A stretch of DNA of 64,000 nt, taken from the NCBI RefSeq assembly GCF_006438725.1, contig NZ_RCZD01000017.1:37965-101964 (forward strand), read 5' to 3'. This document shows, piece by piece, positions 8,876 to 17,473 of this stretch (positions are counted from its first letter, which is position 1; each line of letters starts with the position of its first letter). The DNA is from Ewingella americana (lineage in GTDB: Bacteria; Pseudomonadota; Gammaproteobacteria; Enterobacterales; Enterobacteriaceae). The notes beneath the pieces were generated by a model. It saw nothing but the letters and a program-made list of their open reading frames with translations, had not been told where the DNA came from and did no database searches. Position numbers and translations under genes: made by a program.

Positions 8876-8904
8876 AAAGAGGCTGAAATTGATTCGGCCT
8901 CTTT
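8876..8904 (-). terminator. Bidirectional-looking terminator downstream of the 305-residue hypothetical gene
   Basis: Stem AAAGAGGC / GCCTCTTT (8876-8883 with 8897-8904) around a 13-nt loop. T-rich sequence follows on the minus strand (CTCTTTTC), 9 bp beyond the stop of the leftward gene at 8913. Confidence 0.65.
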
Positions 8905-8912
8905 GTTATGTT

Positions 8913-9830
8913 TTATGCTGGATAATCTACGATCTTCATTGTGTTAAAACTATTGGTTTGCGATACGGTAAAGTCACCGTAATTCCCTAAATTATCAAGG
9001 ATGCGGAAGGTCAGTGGATTATCGAAGGTATCACTCAATGGATTATCAGTCAGCGCTGCTGAAATCCTCGTGAAGGTAACCTGACCTGGATAATTATTGA
9101 CGGTAATATCGTAATTATCTATTGCCGTGGCGGACTGAACGCTAATAGTCTGCGTTTTATTTGCATCCAGCGGCCATGCATAAAGCTGTTGTGTGCTGGC
9201 AGATGTGTTTCTCTGTGCAAAAATATTCATTGAACCGTATCTCCATTCCACCGCCACGATAGGGTTTCCATTTTTCAGACTCAGATAATAGTTATCCTGG
9301 TCAATGGTTACACCATCGGGATATTTCGGAGAGTCTGAAGTGTTTTGCTGTGTAAAACTCACGTCAGCAAGTTTATAACGCGAAGGCGCAATACCCAGGC
9401 ACTGTATATGGCTATCAAACTCGGTGGAGTGAGTTGATACAGTACTTTCGTCCGGGAGGAGGATCATGGCTCCAATAGATACAGGGGTTTCTACTACTGT
9501 GGTCACCCAAAAACGGAACGACTGGACATCACTGAGTGGCCCTGGTGTGGTAGTTAATGTGTTATCCGCCAGTGTGTGAGTATAGATATTTTCTATTTCA
9601 CTGATGGACCAGTCATAGCTGAATCGGGCAGCATTATTATAATCGATAAGATTTAATTTGTTTTTATCAAATTCGGTTAATTTAACCGGGTAGCCATTTT
9701 CGTCAACCACCTTAATATCGACGATGATCTCCGCCTGCATATTTCCATTAGCAAGGATTTCCACCGGCGTTGCCCCTGATGGCGTTCTTACGGAAAACAT
9801 CTCTACTTTGCTCCAGGTTGATCTTGACAT
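8913..9830 (-). CDS. Hypothetical protein, 305 residues, unrecognised
   Basis: An acidic, Thr/Ser/Asn-rich protein of 305 residues with no signal peptide, membrane span or cysteine cluster. It contains a single Cys in HIQCLGIAP. The pattern of alternating hydrophobic residues with many Asp-Asn turns suggests an all-beta protein. Two related-looking halves are possible (VVDENGYPVKLTEFDKN near residue 40 and the ILDNLGNYGDFTV end) but not proven. The ATG at 9830 is preceded on its strand by GAGAAAGAGG, a good ribosome site. It has its own promoter-sized upstream gap of 340 bp and its own terminator, so it is a single-gene unit. No function is assigned. Confidence 0.7.
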   Translation of the reverse strand: MSRSTWSKVEMFSVRTPSGATPVEILANGNMQAEIIVDIKVVDENGYPVKLTEFDKNKLNLIDYNNAARFSYDWSISEIENIYTHTLADNTLTTTPGPLSDVQSFRFWVTTVVETPVSIGAMILLPDESTVSTHSTEFDSHIQCLGIAPSRYKLADVSFTQQNTSDSPKYPDGVTIDQDNYYLSLKNGNPIVAVEWRYGSMNIFAQRNTSASTQQLYAWPLDANKTQTISVQSATAIDNYDITVNNYPGQVTFTRISAALTDNPLSDTFDNPLTFRILDNLGNYGDFTVSQTNSFNTMKIVDYPA

Positions 9831-10170
9831 GGTAATACCTCTTTCTCAATGGAATTTAGGTTAATTGAATTTTTGTTAAACTCGCCGTTTAATATGGTTT
9901 TCGAAAAGAGGTTTTGCACATCATTTGTAATAAATTATTTTAATGATGTATTTTAAATGGCGTTTTTAAATAATCTATTATTTCTAATTTCATAGAGTGG
10001 CTGTGTTATATCGATTTTGCACGTTTACTTTTTCTTCATTTCCTTACTGTTTTTACAACCCGAAAAACCTGAAGCTTGCGCACCGTTTGCAACACAAAAG
10101 GCCATGTGGTGATGAGCTTAAAGCGCTAAGCTCAGCGCAGATTGTTCTCATAACCCATTAAGGAAGCATC
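9831..10170. promoter_or_regulatory. AT-rich divergent promoter region with a short palindrome
   Basis: This 340-bp gap lies between the leftward hypothetical gene and the rightward DUF1993 gene. The first 200 bp are strongly AT-rich. At 10114-10133 a perfect 7-bp inverted repeat (GAGCTTA, 6-nt spacer, TAAGCTC) lies 38 bp before the DUF1993 start, a plausible operator. No RNA gene was recognised. Confidence 0.35.
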
Positions 10171-10680
10171 ATGTCAGCATCACTTTACGGCAGCACAGCA
10201 GCGCAGTTTGTTCGTGGTTTACATAATCTTTCAGCATTGCTGGAGAAAGGCGCGGCCTGGGCTAAGGAAAGCGGAACATCGGAAGAGAGCGTACTGAATA
10301 CCCGCCTGGCGGAAGATATGTACCCGCTGATGCGTCAGGTGCAGATCGTCAGTGATATGTCGAAAGGGGCGGTGGCGCGTCTGGCTGGGGTGACACCGCC
10401 AGCGATGGAAGATACCGAAACCACGTTTGCTGAACTGCAGGCACGTATCGCTAAAACCATCAGCTTTATCGAAAGCGTTAAACCCGAACAGCTGGACGGT
10501 GATGACTCACGCCCAATCACCGTTAAAGGCCGCAATGCGGAGCATAACTTTACGGCTCACAGCTATGTGATGAGCTTTGCCATCCCGAACTTCTATTTCC
10601 ACGTCACCACCGCCTATAACATCCTGCGTCATCTGGGCGTGAAGTTGGGGAAATCAGATTTCCTCGGCGAAATTAAATAA
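10171..10680 (+). CDS. DUF1993 family protein
   Basis: A 169-residue soluble protein of the DUF1993 family, a DinB-like four-helix fold found in bacteria and fungi. Landmarks are LYGSTAAQFVRGLHNLSALLEKG at the start, RLAEDMYPLMRQVQIVSD in the middle and the HSYVMSFAIPNFYFHVTTAYNILRHLGVKLGKSDFLG end. The AAGGAAGC site before the ATG at 10171 supports the start. No catalytic role is established for the family. It is monocistronic, with a strong terminator 12 bp downstream. Confidence 0.85.
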   Translation: MSASLYGSTAAQFVRGLHNLSALLEKGAAWAKESGTSEESVLNTRLAEDMYPLMRQVQIVSDMSKGAVARLAGVTPPAMEDTETTFAELQARIAKTISFIESVKPEQLDGDDSRPITVKGRNAEHNFTAHSYVMSFAIPNFYFHVTTAYNILRHLGVKLGKSDFLGEIK

Positions 10681-10691
10681 TATTGCTTCTT

Positions 10692-10713
10692 CCCGGCCAG
10701 TCTCCTGGCCGGG
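10692..10713. terminator. Bidirectional terminator between the DUF1993 gene and yafV
   Basis: A perfect 9-bp GC-rich stem (CCCGGCCAG, loop TCTC, CTGGCCGGG) lies between two convergent genes. A short T-rich run (GATCTTTCTT) follows on the plus strand. Confidence 0.75.
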
Positions 10714-10721
10714 GATCTTTC

Positions 10722-11495
10722 TTATTCCTGATGCGAAAAACTGTCAGCATCGCGCCACGCCGGGAAAGCCTCGCGGTATTGCTGTAAGGCTTCCAGCGAG
10801 AGTTCAGCGTTCAGCACAATGGCCGCCCCCGGTTCTGCGCGGGCCAGATCTTCACCCTGCGGGTTGATAATCACGCTGTCGCCGCTGTAATGATGGCCAT
10901 AATCGTCATCCCCGACGCGGTTGCATCCGGCCACGTAAGCCTGATTTTCAATCGCGCGGGCGGTAAGCAGTGCCGACCAGTGACGGCTGCGCGGTGCAGG
11001 CCAGTTGGCGACGTACAGCGCCAGATCGTAATCTTGCTGATTGCGTGACCACACCGGAAAACGCAGGTCATAACAGACCTGTGGCAGAATACGCCAGCCG
11101 CGCCACTCGACGATTTCACGCCGTTTCCCCGCTACATAATAGTTGTGCTCACCGGCCATGCGGAACAGGTGACGCTTATCGTAAAAATGCATTTTTCCCT
11201 CTGGTTCAACCAGCAGGAAACGGTTCACTGCGCCGGTTTCTGTGGTCAGCGCCACGCTGCCGCCGACCAGCGCATTCAATTCTTTTGCCCACTGGTGTAA
11301 CCACTCAATCACCCGGCTTTCTAGCAGGGCGCGGTCCGGCGCCTGCATGGCAAAGCCGGTGGTGAACATTTCCGGCAGAATAATCACATCACGCCCGGTC
11401 AGGGCAGGCAGCAGACTGTCGAAGTGAGCGAGGTTAGCCTCACCATCCAGCCAGACTAAGGGTTGCTGTAACAGGGAAAGTTTTAAAGTTGACAC
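10722..11495 (-). CDS. yafV: Omega-amidase YafV (nitrilase family)
   Basis: A carbon-nitrogen hydrolase of 257 residues. It deaminates alpha-ketoglutaramate and 2-oxo-4-methylthiobutyrate-linked omega-amides produced by glutamine transaminases. The Glu-Lys-Cys triad is visible: IILPEMFTTGFAMQ, MHFYDKRHLF and LPQVCYDLRFPVW. A GTG at 11495 (VSTLKLSLLQQPLVW) was chosen over the in-frame ATG 48 bp upstream, because the extra 16 residues are unrelated to the family and lie inside ybdL. With the GTG the gene overlaps the 3' end of ybdL by 13 bp, suggesting coupled translation. The pair YbdL (glutamine-using methionine transaminase) and omega-amidase makes biochemical sense in methionine salvage. 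Confidence 0.88.
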   Translation of the reverse strand: MSTLKLSLLQQPLVWLDGEANLAHFDSLLPALTGRDVIILPEMFTTGFAMQAPDRALLESRVIEWLHQWAKELNALVGGSVALTTETGAVNRFLLVEPEGKMHFYDKRHLFRMAGEHNYYVAGKRREIVEWRGWRILPQVCYDLRFPVWSRNQQDYDLALYVANWPAPRSRHWSALLTARAIENQAYVAGCNRVGDDDYGHHYSGDSVIINPQGEDLARAEPGAAIVLNAELSLEALQQYREAFPAWRDADSFSHQE

Positions 11496-12643
11496 AGGCG
11501 CTCCGCAGCGGCGTCCAGCGTGGCTTCCTGTTTGGCAAAGCACAGCCGGATCAATTTATGGGGGAAGGGCGCGGCACAAAATACTGACATCGGAATGGCC
11601 GCCACACCGACATGTTCGGTCAGCCAGTGGCAGAAGGCAACATCATCGAGATCAGAAACGTCGCTGTAATCGACCAGCAGGAAATAGGTGCCCGCACCCG
11701 GCAGCACTTTCAGGCGGCTGTTGGCCAGCCCCTGCGCCAGCCGGTCACGTTTAGCCTGATAAAACGCGGGAAGTTCCTGCCAGTGCTCAGGGTGCTCACG
11801 CAGCATATCGGCCAGCGCCAGCTGAACCGGCGTGGTGATAGAAAACGTCAGATACTGATGCACTTTGCGCAGCTCTGCGCTGATAACCGCCGGTGCCACG
11901 CAGTAACCCACGCGCCAGCCGGTCATATGGAAGGTTTTGCCGAAGGAGGAGACCGCAATGGCGCGCTGGCGCAGTTGCGGGTGGCGCAGCACGCTGGCGT
12001 GGCCCTCTTTAGCGAAGCAAATGTGCTCGTAGACTTCATCACTGAGTACGAAAATATTGCGATCTGCAATGCGCAGCCACAGTTGCTCAACGTCGTCATG
12101 GCTCCAGGCGGTGGCCGACGGATTGTGCGGCGTATTGATGATCACCAGTTTGGTGCGATCGCTCAGGTTATCGGCGAAGGTGGCCCAGTCGACTTTAAAT
12201 TCGGGCGGTTGCAGCTGGATGCGTTTCATCACACCGCCTGCCAACTGGACGGCCGGTGCGTAGCAGTCGTAGCTTGGGTCAAATGCCACCACTTCATCAC
12301 CCGGCCCGACCAGCGCGGTGATGGCGATGTACAGCGCTTCAGTGGCCCCGGCGGTAATGGTGATGTCGCGGGTGGCATCCGGCGCGTAGCCGTAAATCTG
12401 TTCGGTTTTGGCCGCAATGGCTTCGCGCAGTGCGGCGGTGCCGGTCATCGGTGCGTACTGGTTTGCGCCCTGGCTGACATGATGGGCCAGCCGTTGTTTC
12501 AAAAAGTCGGGACCGTCAAAATCAGGGAAGCCCTGCGACAGGTTGATGGCGTTGTGCTGCTGCGCTAAGGCACTCATCTGGGTAAAAATCGTGACGCCTG
12601 ACGCGGGAAGTTTGCTCTGGGGAATTAACGCTGCTGTGCTCAT
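11483..12643 (-). CDS. ybdL: Methionine (KMTB) aminotransferase YbdL
   Basis: A 386-residue fold-type I PLP aminotransferase that prefers methionine and, in reverse, aminates 2-oxo-4-methylthiobutyrate, the last step of methionine salvage. Landmarks are NLSQGFPDFDGP, the cofactor site TAGATEALY, the NTPHNPS motif, the lysine in SSFGKTFHMTGWRVGY and the Arg in KLIRLCFAKQEATL. It is divergent from mtnB across a 173-bp region with tandem MetJ-like boxes. In E. coli ybdL is also in the methionine regulon, so repression by MetJ-SAM is likely. Confidence 0.92.
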   Translation of the reverse strand: MSTAALIPQSKLPASGVTIFTQMSALAQQHNAINLSQGFPDFDGPDFLKQRLAHHVSQGANQYAPMTGTAALREAIAAKTEQIYGYAPDATRDITITAGATEALYIAITALVGPGDEVVAFDPSYDCYAPAVQLAGGVMKRIQLQPPEFKVDWATFADNLSDRTKLVIINTPHNPSATAWSHDDVEQLWLRIADRNIFVLSDEVYEHICFAKEGHASVLRHPQLRQRAIAVSSFGKTFHMTGWRVGYCVAPAVISAELRKVHQYLTFSITTPVQLALADMLREHPEHWQELPAFYQAKRDRLAQGLANSRLKVLPGAGTYFLLVDYSDVSDLDDVAFCHWLTEHVGVAAIPMSVFCAAPFPHKLIRLCFAKQEATLDAAAERLCQL

Positions 12644-12709
12644 AGCGGGGCCTGTCTTGCGGACGTATGTTGCTCACGATGATAACACGATGTTAAGATT
12701 TGGCAATCG

Positions 12710-12733
12710 AGACGCTTAGATGGCTAAATGTCA
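12710..12733 (+). promoter_or_regulatory. Tandem MetJ-like boxes between ybdL and mtnB
   Basis: Three adjacent 8-mers AGACGCTT, AGATGGCT, AAATGTCA match the MetJ half-site AGACGTCT at 6, 6 and 5 of 8 positions. They lie in the divergent ybdL/mtnB promoter region. MetJ binds such tandem boxes with S-adenosylmethionine as corepressor. A further 6-of-8 match (GGACGTAT) is at 12661-12668, nearer ybdL. Matches were scored by eye. Confidence 0.6.
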
Positions 12734-12816
12734 TTATCGTCTAATTAATCGCTAGGTTTTATATAGGTTTTCATCTTATCTCTCTGCCGCACTGGGCAAG
12801 GCTTGCAAGGATCATC

Positions 12817-13431
12817 ATGTCAGAAAATAGACAACTGGGCGCATTGACCGCAGCCTGTCACTGGATTGGTCAAAAGGGCTGGAGCCCGGCGACCGGCGGT
12901 AATATGTCGGTGCGCGAGGGTGAGGAATATTGCCTGATCAGCGAATCCGGCAAAGATAAAGGCACGCTCACCGAACAGGATTTTCTGCTGGTGGAACTGG
13001 AAAGCGGCAGGGCCCCCGGCGGGCGCAGACCGTCGGCGGAAACCGGCCTGCATACGCTGCTGTACCGCCTGTACCCGCAGGTTGGCGCGGTGCTGCACAC
13101 GCATTCTGTGAATTCCACCGTGCTGTCACGCGTCGAGCGCAGCGGTGGAGTGGTGCTGGAAGGCTACGAAATGCAAAAGTCACTCAGCGGCCAGACGACG
13201 CATCTCGACCAGGTGGTGATCCCCATTTTCGATAACAGCCAGGACATTGCTGCGCTGGCGCAAAAAATTGCCGCCAGCGCAGAAAAAACGCCACTGCAAT
13301 ACGGATTTCTGCTGCGCGGCCACGGCCTGACCTGCTGGGGCAAAGACGTCGCCGAAGCGCGCCGTCATCTTGAAGGGCTGGAGTTTTTATTCCAGTGTGA
13401 ACTGCAACGCCGACTGCTGGAGGCTAAATGA
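12817..13431 (+). CDS. mtnB: Methylthioribulose-1-phosphate dehydratase
   Basis: A 204-residue class II aldolase-fold zinc enzyme that dehydrates 5-methylthioribulose-1-phosphate to the diketo compound. Landmarks are [13 protein letters not shown], the zinc ligands in [14 protein letters not shown] and [14 protein letters not shown], and the [18 protein letters not shown] tail. The start at 12817 follows AAGGATCATC. Its stop overlaps mtnC by four bases, giving an mtnBCD operon. Confidence 0.95.
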   Translation: MSENRQLGALTAACHWIGQKGWSPATGGNMSVREGEEYCLISESGKDKGTLTEQDFLLVELESGRAPGGRRPSAETGLHTLLYRLYPQVGAVLHTHSVNSTVLSRVERSGGVVLEGYEMQKSLSGQTTHLDQVVIPIFDNSQDIAALAQKIAASAEKTPLQYGFLLRGHGLTCWGKDVAEARRHLEGLEFLFQCELQRRLLEAK

Positions 13432-14114
13432 TCCGCGCGATTATCACCGATATTGAAGGCACTACCACCGACATCCGCTTTGTGCATCAGGTGCTGTTCC
13501 CCTATGCCCGCGAACGTCTGGCCGAGTTTTTGCGTACCCAGCATGAACAGCCGGAGGTGGCGGCGGCACTCGATGCACTGCGGGCTGAAATTGATCGCCC
13601 GCAGGCCAGCGTGGAGGCGCTTACCGAAAAGCTCTACGCCTATATGGATGGCGATGTGAAGTCCACGGCGCTGAAAGTGTTGCAGGGCATTATCTGGCGC
13701 AGCGGCTATGAAAACGGTGATTTTCGTGGGCATCTTTACCCGGATGTTGCGCCGCAATTGCAGGCATGGCATCAGCAAAATCTGCGGCTTTGCGTGTATT
13801 CCTCCGGCTCGGTGGAGGCACAAAAACTGTTGTTCGGCTACAGCGACGAGGGCGACCTGACGCCACTGTTCAGCGATTATTTCGACACCCGCGTCGGTGC
13901 CAAACGCGAAACAGAGTCTTACCAGAATATCGCCGAGCAACTGATCCTCCCACCGGAAGATCTGCTGTTCCTCTCGGATATTCGCCAGGAACTGGACGCT
14001 GCCCGCTTAGCCGGCTGGCACACCTGTCAGTTGATCCGCGATGACGCCGATACATTAAGCGATCATCTGCAGGTTAATCGTTTTGATCAGATAGCCTTAG
14101 AAACATTCTTATAA
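13428..14114 (+). CDS. mtnC: Acireductone synthase (enolase-phosphatase)
   Basis: A 228-residue HAD-superfamily bifunctional enolase/phosphatase producing acireductone from the diketo phosphate. HAD motif I reads [14 protein letters not shown] (nucleophilic Asp with the family's DIEGTT), motif II is [17 protein letters not shown], and motif III/IV is [19 protein letters not shown]. It overlaps mtnB by four bases (ATGA) and precedes mtnD by 12 bp. Confidence 0.95.
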   Translation: MIRAIITDIEGTTTDIRFVHQVLFPYARERLAEFLRTQHEQPEVAAALDALRAEIDRPQASVEALTEKLYAYMDGDVKSTALKVLQGIIWRSGYENGDFRGHLYPDVAPQLQAWHQQNLRLCVYSSGSVEAQKLLFGYSDEGDLTPLFSDYFDTRVGAKRETESYQNIAEQLILPPEDLLFLSDIRQELDAARLAGWHTCQLIRDDADTLSDHLQVNRFDQIALETFL

Positions 14115-14126
14115 AGAGGGTTGACC

Positions 14127-14672
14127 ATGAGTGCTTTGACTATTTTTAGCGACCAGGATCCTTCCGCGCCAATCTGGCACAGCCGTGACGGCGGGGAAAT
14201 TGCAACGGAACTGAACAAGATCAACGTGCGTTTTGAGCGCTGGCAGGCCGACCGTGAGCTGGGTGACAACCCGCAGCCTGCGGATGTGATCAGTGCTTAT
14301 CAGCATGAAATCGACAAGCTGGTGGCCGAGAAGGGCTATCAGAGCTGGGATGTGATCAGCATGCGCCCGGACAATGAACAGCGCGAGGTACTGCGTACTA
14401 AGTTCTTGTCTGAGCACACGCACGGCGAGGATGAAGTGCGTTTCTTTGTCGACGGTGCCGGGCTGTTTTGCCTGCATCTGGAAGGCAAAATCTTCCAGAT
14501 CCTGTGTGAGAAGAATGACCTGATTTCTGTTCCTGCCAACACCCGCCACTGGTTCGACATGGGCGGTTCCCCGTCGTTTACGGCGATTCGCCTGTTCGAT
14601 AATGTCGAAGGCTGGGTGGCGCATTTTACGGGCGATAAAATCGCGGATGAATACCCGAGGCTCGGGGAGTAA
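14127..14672 (+). CDS. mtnD: Acireductone dioxygenase
   Basis: A 181-residue cupin metalloenzyme that oxidises acireductone. With Fe it gives the keto precursor of methionine; with Ni, off-pathway products. Metal ligands are in [16 protein letters not shown] (two His, Glu) and the later NTRHWFDMG. The ATG at 14127 was preferred to a TTG two codons earlier, because MSALTIF is the usual N-terminus and AAAGAGGG lies 8 bp upstream. Confidence 0.95.
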   Translation: MSALTIFSDQDPSAPIWHSRDGGEIATELNKINVRFERWQADRELGDNPQPADVISAYQHEIDKLVAEKGYQSWDVISMRPDNEQREVLRTKFLSEHTHGEDEVRFFVDGAGLFCLHLEGKIFQILCEKNDLISVPANTRHWFDMGGSPSFTAIRLFDNVEGWVAHFTGDKIADEYPRLGE

Positions 14673-14700
14673 GCCTTTTAGAAAGGCTTTTAAATCTTTT
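14671..14700 (+). terminator. Rho-independent terminator of mtnBCD
   Basis: Stem AAGCCTTT (14671-14678) with AAAGGCTT (14682-14689) and a 3-nt loop, then TTAAATCTTTT. The stem begins within the mtnD stop codon. Confidence 0.7.
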
Positions 14701-14707
14701 TAAATTC

Positions 14708-15345
14708 TCAAATTCAAATTCAAATTCAAATTCAAGGTCGTGGGCTCGCCGCCCACACGGGCCCAAAGGAGGTTTAAACGAACCTCCTTTGGAATCCTGC
14801 GTTTTTTAACTGCGCGCTATCGCTGAATCGGGATGGCCGTGTTTCAGGCACTTCCGTTATCGCCGTAAAATGTCATCGCTCCGCGATCCCCGGCTGCGGG
14901 TTCGAGCCAACGGTAAAAACGTTGTCTCTCCACCGACTTGCCGGTGACATTTTGAACACGGCCGGAGCTTTTTAAATTCAAATTCAAAACCAGAGCTATC
15001 TTTATCTTTATCTTTTAAAAATGCCTGGGCCGCGTTCAAAACGACGTCGAGGGAGAGGCGCAAAACCGCGAGTCTTTTTGCGCGGGTTGAAGCCCGAACT
15101 GAGAGAACCGCGCAGCGGCGGAGTTTGCGGCTATAACAACGGTGACTGAAACACGGCCATTGTGACCAGCGCAGTTGCTGTTTTTAAAAGAGCCGGAGAT
15201 TCTTAAGAGGCGCGGCGATAGGCGCCTCTTAAGGCCAGTTTGGGTGGCAACCCAAGGTCTTGAACTTGAATTAAAAAGCGAGCTCCGGACCGTAACCCGA
15301 AATCCGCCCGGTGTGGGCCGACGCCCACGACCCTGACCTTGAATT
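14708..15345. repeat. Structured non-coding repeat block with nested inverted repeats
   Basis: About 640 bp without a credible gene, packed with repeats. It opens with four TCAAAT units (14708-14731). Outer arms at 14731-14762 and 15306-15343 are imperfect inverted copies (TTCAAGGTCGTGGGC against GCCCACGACC...CTTGAA). Inner arms GGCCGTGTTTCAGGCAC (14835-14851) and its inverse at 15142-15158 match at 16 of 17 bases. A local hairpin pairs GGCCGTGTT/AACACGGCC (14835-14963) and AAAATGTCA/TGACATTTT (14867-14953). Perfect 12-bp stems lie at 14763-14792 and 15202-15233, and a 6-bp stem at 15240-15255. A 73-bp-spaced direct repeat (CTTGAATTAAAAAGCG) is at 15265 and 15338. Whether this is a transposable repeat, a structured RNA or both is unknown. 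Confidence 0.7.
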
Positions 15346-15416
15346 AAAAAGCGGATTTCGGACCGTAATCCGAAACCCGCCAGCCAGTTTCAATGGCAGC
15401 TCAAAACCATCAGGTC

Positions 15417-16079
15417 TTAGCGAGCAGCTTCCTTCCCATAGTTAGACGAACGCGGTCCATACAGCATGCCGTTTGGCGTGCCAGCACTGAGCAGGCGGCT
15501 GCCGGTCAGTACAGCGACGTCATGGCTCTTATCCGTCATGGTATTGGCGATTTGAGTGACGGCAGCCTGAACCAGCAGGCCAATAATACTACCGTTGTTG
15601 TTATTTTGGTCTTCATTGCTGGATGCGGTCGCGGTACCGCTCCACAACAGTTTACCGTTGCGTAAATCTACCAGTTTGGCGTTAGCGGTTACGCGGGTAT
15701 CGCTGGAGATGACTTTATAGCTGCTGCCGTAATCGGTGATATCGATATACAGTGCGGCGTCGGCACCGAAGATTTGACGCAGTTTCGCGACGTTAACCGC
15801 GCGAATGTCTTCCGGCGATGTCATGCCGTTTTGTTTGAAGGTTTCGTCAACGACGGCAACCGGGAAAACGTAATAACCGTCTTCAGCCAGTGGCATGGTG
15901 ATCACAGATGACACACTGTGACTGGCATTGATATCAGGAGAGTGGTTTACCGGCGGCAATACCAAAATGGATTTGGGTTTGCTCTCTTTAAACGCGGTGT
16001 AATCGTAAGAAACCGGTTTGGCACAGCCGGTTAATACCAGTGTGATCAGCGCTGCGCTCAGCAGGAATAAACGTTTCAT
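15417..16079 (-). CDS. GNA1162/DUF799-family lipoprotein
   Basis: A 220-residue outer-membrane-type lipoprotein. The signal peptide ends in the lipobox LTGC (Cys19). The body carries KSILVLPPVNHSPDINA and LYIDITDYGSSYKVISSDTRV, typical of the Neisseria GNA1162 family. It is third in a leftward operon after a CsgG-like and a DUF4810 lipoprotein; its ATG at 16079 overlaps the preceding stop by four bases. The three proteins recur together in other Gram-negative bacteria and are thought to form a CsgG-like envelope assembly, but no substrate is known. Confidence 0.85.
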   Translation of the reverse strand: MKRLFLLSAALITLVLTGCAKPVSYDYTAFKESKPKSILVLPPVNHSPDINASHSVSSVITMPLAEDGYYVFPVAVVDETFKQNGMTSPEDIRAVNVAKLRQIFGADAALYIDITDYGSSYKVISSDTRVTANAKLVDLRNGKLLWSGTATASSNEDQNNNNGSIIGLLVQAAVTQIANTMTDKSHDVAVLTGSRLLSAGTPNGMLYGPRSSNYGKEAAR

Positions 16080-16453
16080 TTTATGCTCCCTTTATTTTTT
16101 TTCAGCAGGAAGTCCATATATGCCGCTGACTCTGGAAATAATGTTTTCTCAGTATTGAATTCCTGGAATGCCTGATCGGTATGACCGGTATTGGCGTAAA
16201 GTAATCCAAGCTGCGCGTGCAGACCCGGTGGTACCAGTTTGTTGGTCGCGCGGGATTTTTCAATGGACTCTTTCAGTGAGGCAATTTGCTGCTCTGGCCC
16301 TACTTTGTCACTCTGATAATATTGATAAACCGTCGCCTGATATTGATCCCAGTTATAGACAGTTTTAGGATGACTTGCGCAGCCCGCTAATAATAACGCC
16401 AGGGTAATAAGTCCGCCTTTCATCCACGTACTTTTGTTTTTACTCATGCTCAT
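16076..16453 (-). CDS. DUF4810-family lipoprotein
   Basis: A 125-residue lipoprotein: signal peptide with the lipobox LAGC, followed by a tyrosine-rich YNWDQYQATVYQYYQ and a TPR-like helical C-terminus (GLLYANTGHTDQAFQEFNTEKTLFPES). It is the middle gene of the trio and overlaps the next gene by four bases. Family members always accompany CsgG-like and GNA1162 proteins. Confidence 0.85.
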   Translation of the reverse strand: MSMSKNKSTWMKGGLITLALLLAGCASHPKTVYNWDQYQATVYQYYQSDKVGPEQQIASLKESIEKSRATNKLVPPGLHAQLGLLYANTGHTDQAFQEFNTEKTLFPESAAYMDFLLKKNKGSIK

Positions 16454-16471
16454 TTTTATAATATCCGTATA

Positions 16472-17137
16472 TTAATTAGCAGGACGCCATGCGCCGCTTT
16501 CGATTCCATTAACCAGATTATTCACCGCTTCGCGGATCGCGAGATCGAGAACCTTGCCGTTTAATGTGGAGTCATAACTTGCCGTGCCGCCAAAACCGAT
16601 AACTTCACGGTTGGACAGGCTGTATTCGCCCGCGCCCTGTGAGGAATAAACCACTTCTGACGTCTGTACATTGACGATATTCAGGTTGACTTTGGCATAA
16701 GCGATTTGTTGCTTGCCGCGGCCCAGAATGCCCCACAGCTGGTTATCGCCCACTTCTTTGCGGCCGAACTCGGTCACGTCGCCGGTAATGATGTAATTCG
16801 CGCCTTTCAGCGTTTGTGCTTTACCCTTGATACCCGCTTCTTCTTTGATCTCTTCCATATTGGTGCGATCGAGAACGTTGAAGCGCCCGGTTTGTTGCAG
16901 GTCAGTCACCAGAATGGTTTTGGACTGATTACCCAGACGGTCGACACCGTCAGAGAAAATGCCGCTCATATAGCTGGAGCGGTTATCAAATTTACCCACC
17001 GCAATAGGGCTACGTGGGCCATTATATTGCGTATTATAAGAGGCCACTTTCGCCACCGCTAAAGTCCGCGAAGACTCCGTCGCACAACCACTCAGTGTTG
17101 CCGTAGCAACCAGCGCAATTAATAGTGTTTTTCTCAT
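16472..17137 (-). CDS. CsgG/HfaB-like lipoprotein
   Basis: A 221-residue protein with a lipoprotein signal (TLSGC, Cys18) and a CsgG domain: SPIAVGKFDNRSSYMSGIF, QSKTILVTDLQQTGRFNVLDRTNMEEI and GANYIITGDVTEFGRKEV. CsgG forms the curli secretion pore in the outer membrane. This shorter relative lacks neighbouring curli genes, so a CsgG-like pore or periplasmic scaffold with the other two lipoproteins is the inference. LpoB-type cell-wall activators share the fold, but the partner genes argue against that. Confidence 0.85.
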   Translation of the reverse strand: MRKTLLIALVATATLSGCATESSRTLAVAKVASYNTQYNGPRSPIAVGKFDNRSSYMSGIFSDGVDRLGNQSKTILVTDLQQTGRFNVLDRTNMEEIKEEAGIKGKAQTLKGANYIITGDVTEFGRKEVGDNQLWGILGRGKQQIAYAKVNLNIVNVQTSEVVYSSQGAGEYSLSNREVIGFGGTASYDSTLNGKVLDLAIREAVNNLVNGIESGAWRPAN

Positions 17138-17473
17138 GTACCTATCCTTTGTCCACGTCGTTTTTTTTATTTACCTGCAAGAGGGGCTTCACGTTTTGGC
17201 ATGATTAAGCGTAAAGGCCCCGGGTGTTTATCGGCCTATTAATGGAAAACATTAATGTTTAATTAAAGGAATTAATGCCTGCGGAATAAATCGGCCTTTG
17301 CATAAAACAGGGGGGGCACAGTGGCAGGAAATGCTATTTGAGCGAGGGTGATTATCTTTGTGGTATTTAATGTGGTTTAAAAATAGCCAAAAAAATATTT
17401 TTCACTAAATGTTGTTAACATTTTATTAATAATCACCAGCGGGGCGGGTGAGGGATTTCCCGCCTGGCTGTGA
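17138..17473. promoter_or_regulatory. Intergenic region between the lipoprotein trio and mtnA
   Basis: 336 bp, AT-rich in the middle, holding the promoter of the leftward trio and the 3' end of mtnA. A GGCGGG / CCCGCC stem (17443-17464) lies just beyond the mtnA stop and may terminate it. Otherwise I see no gene. Confidence 0.4.
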
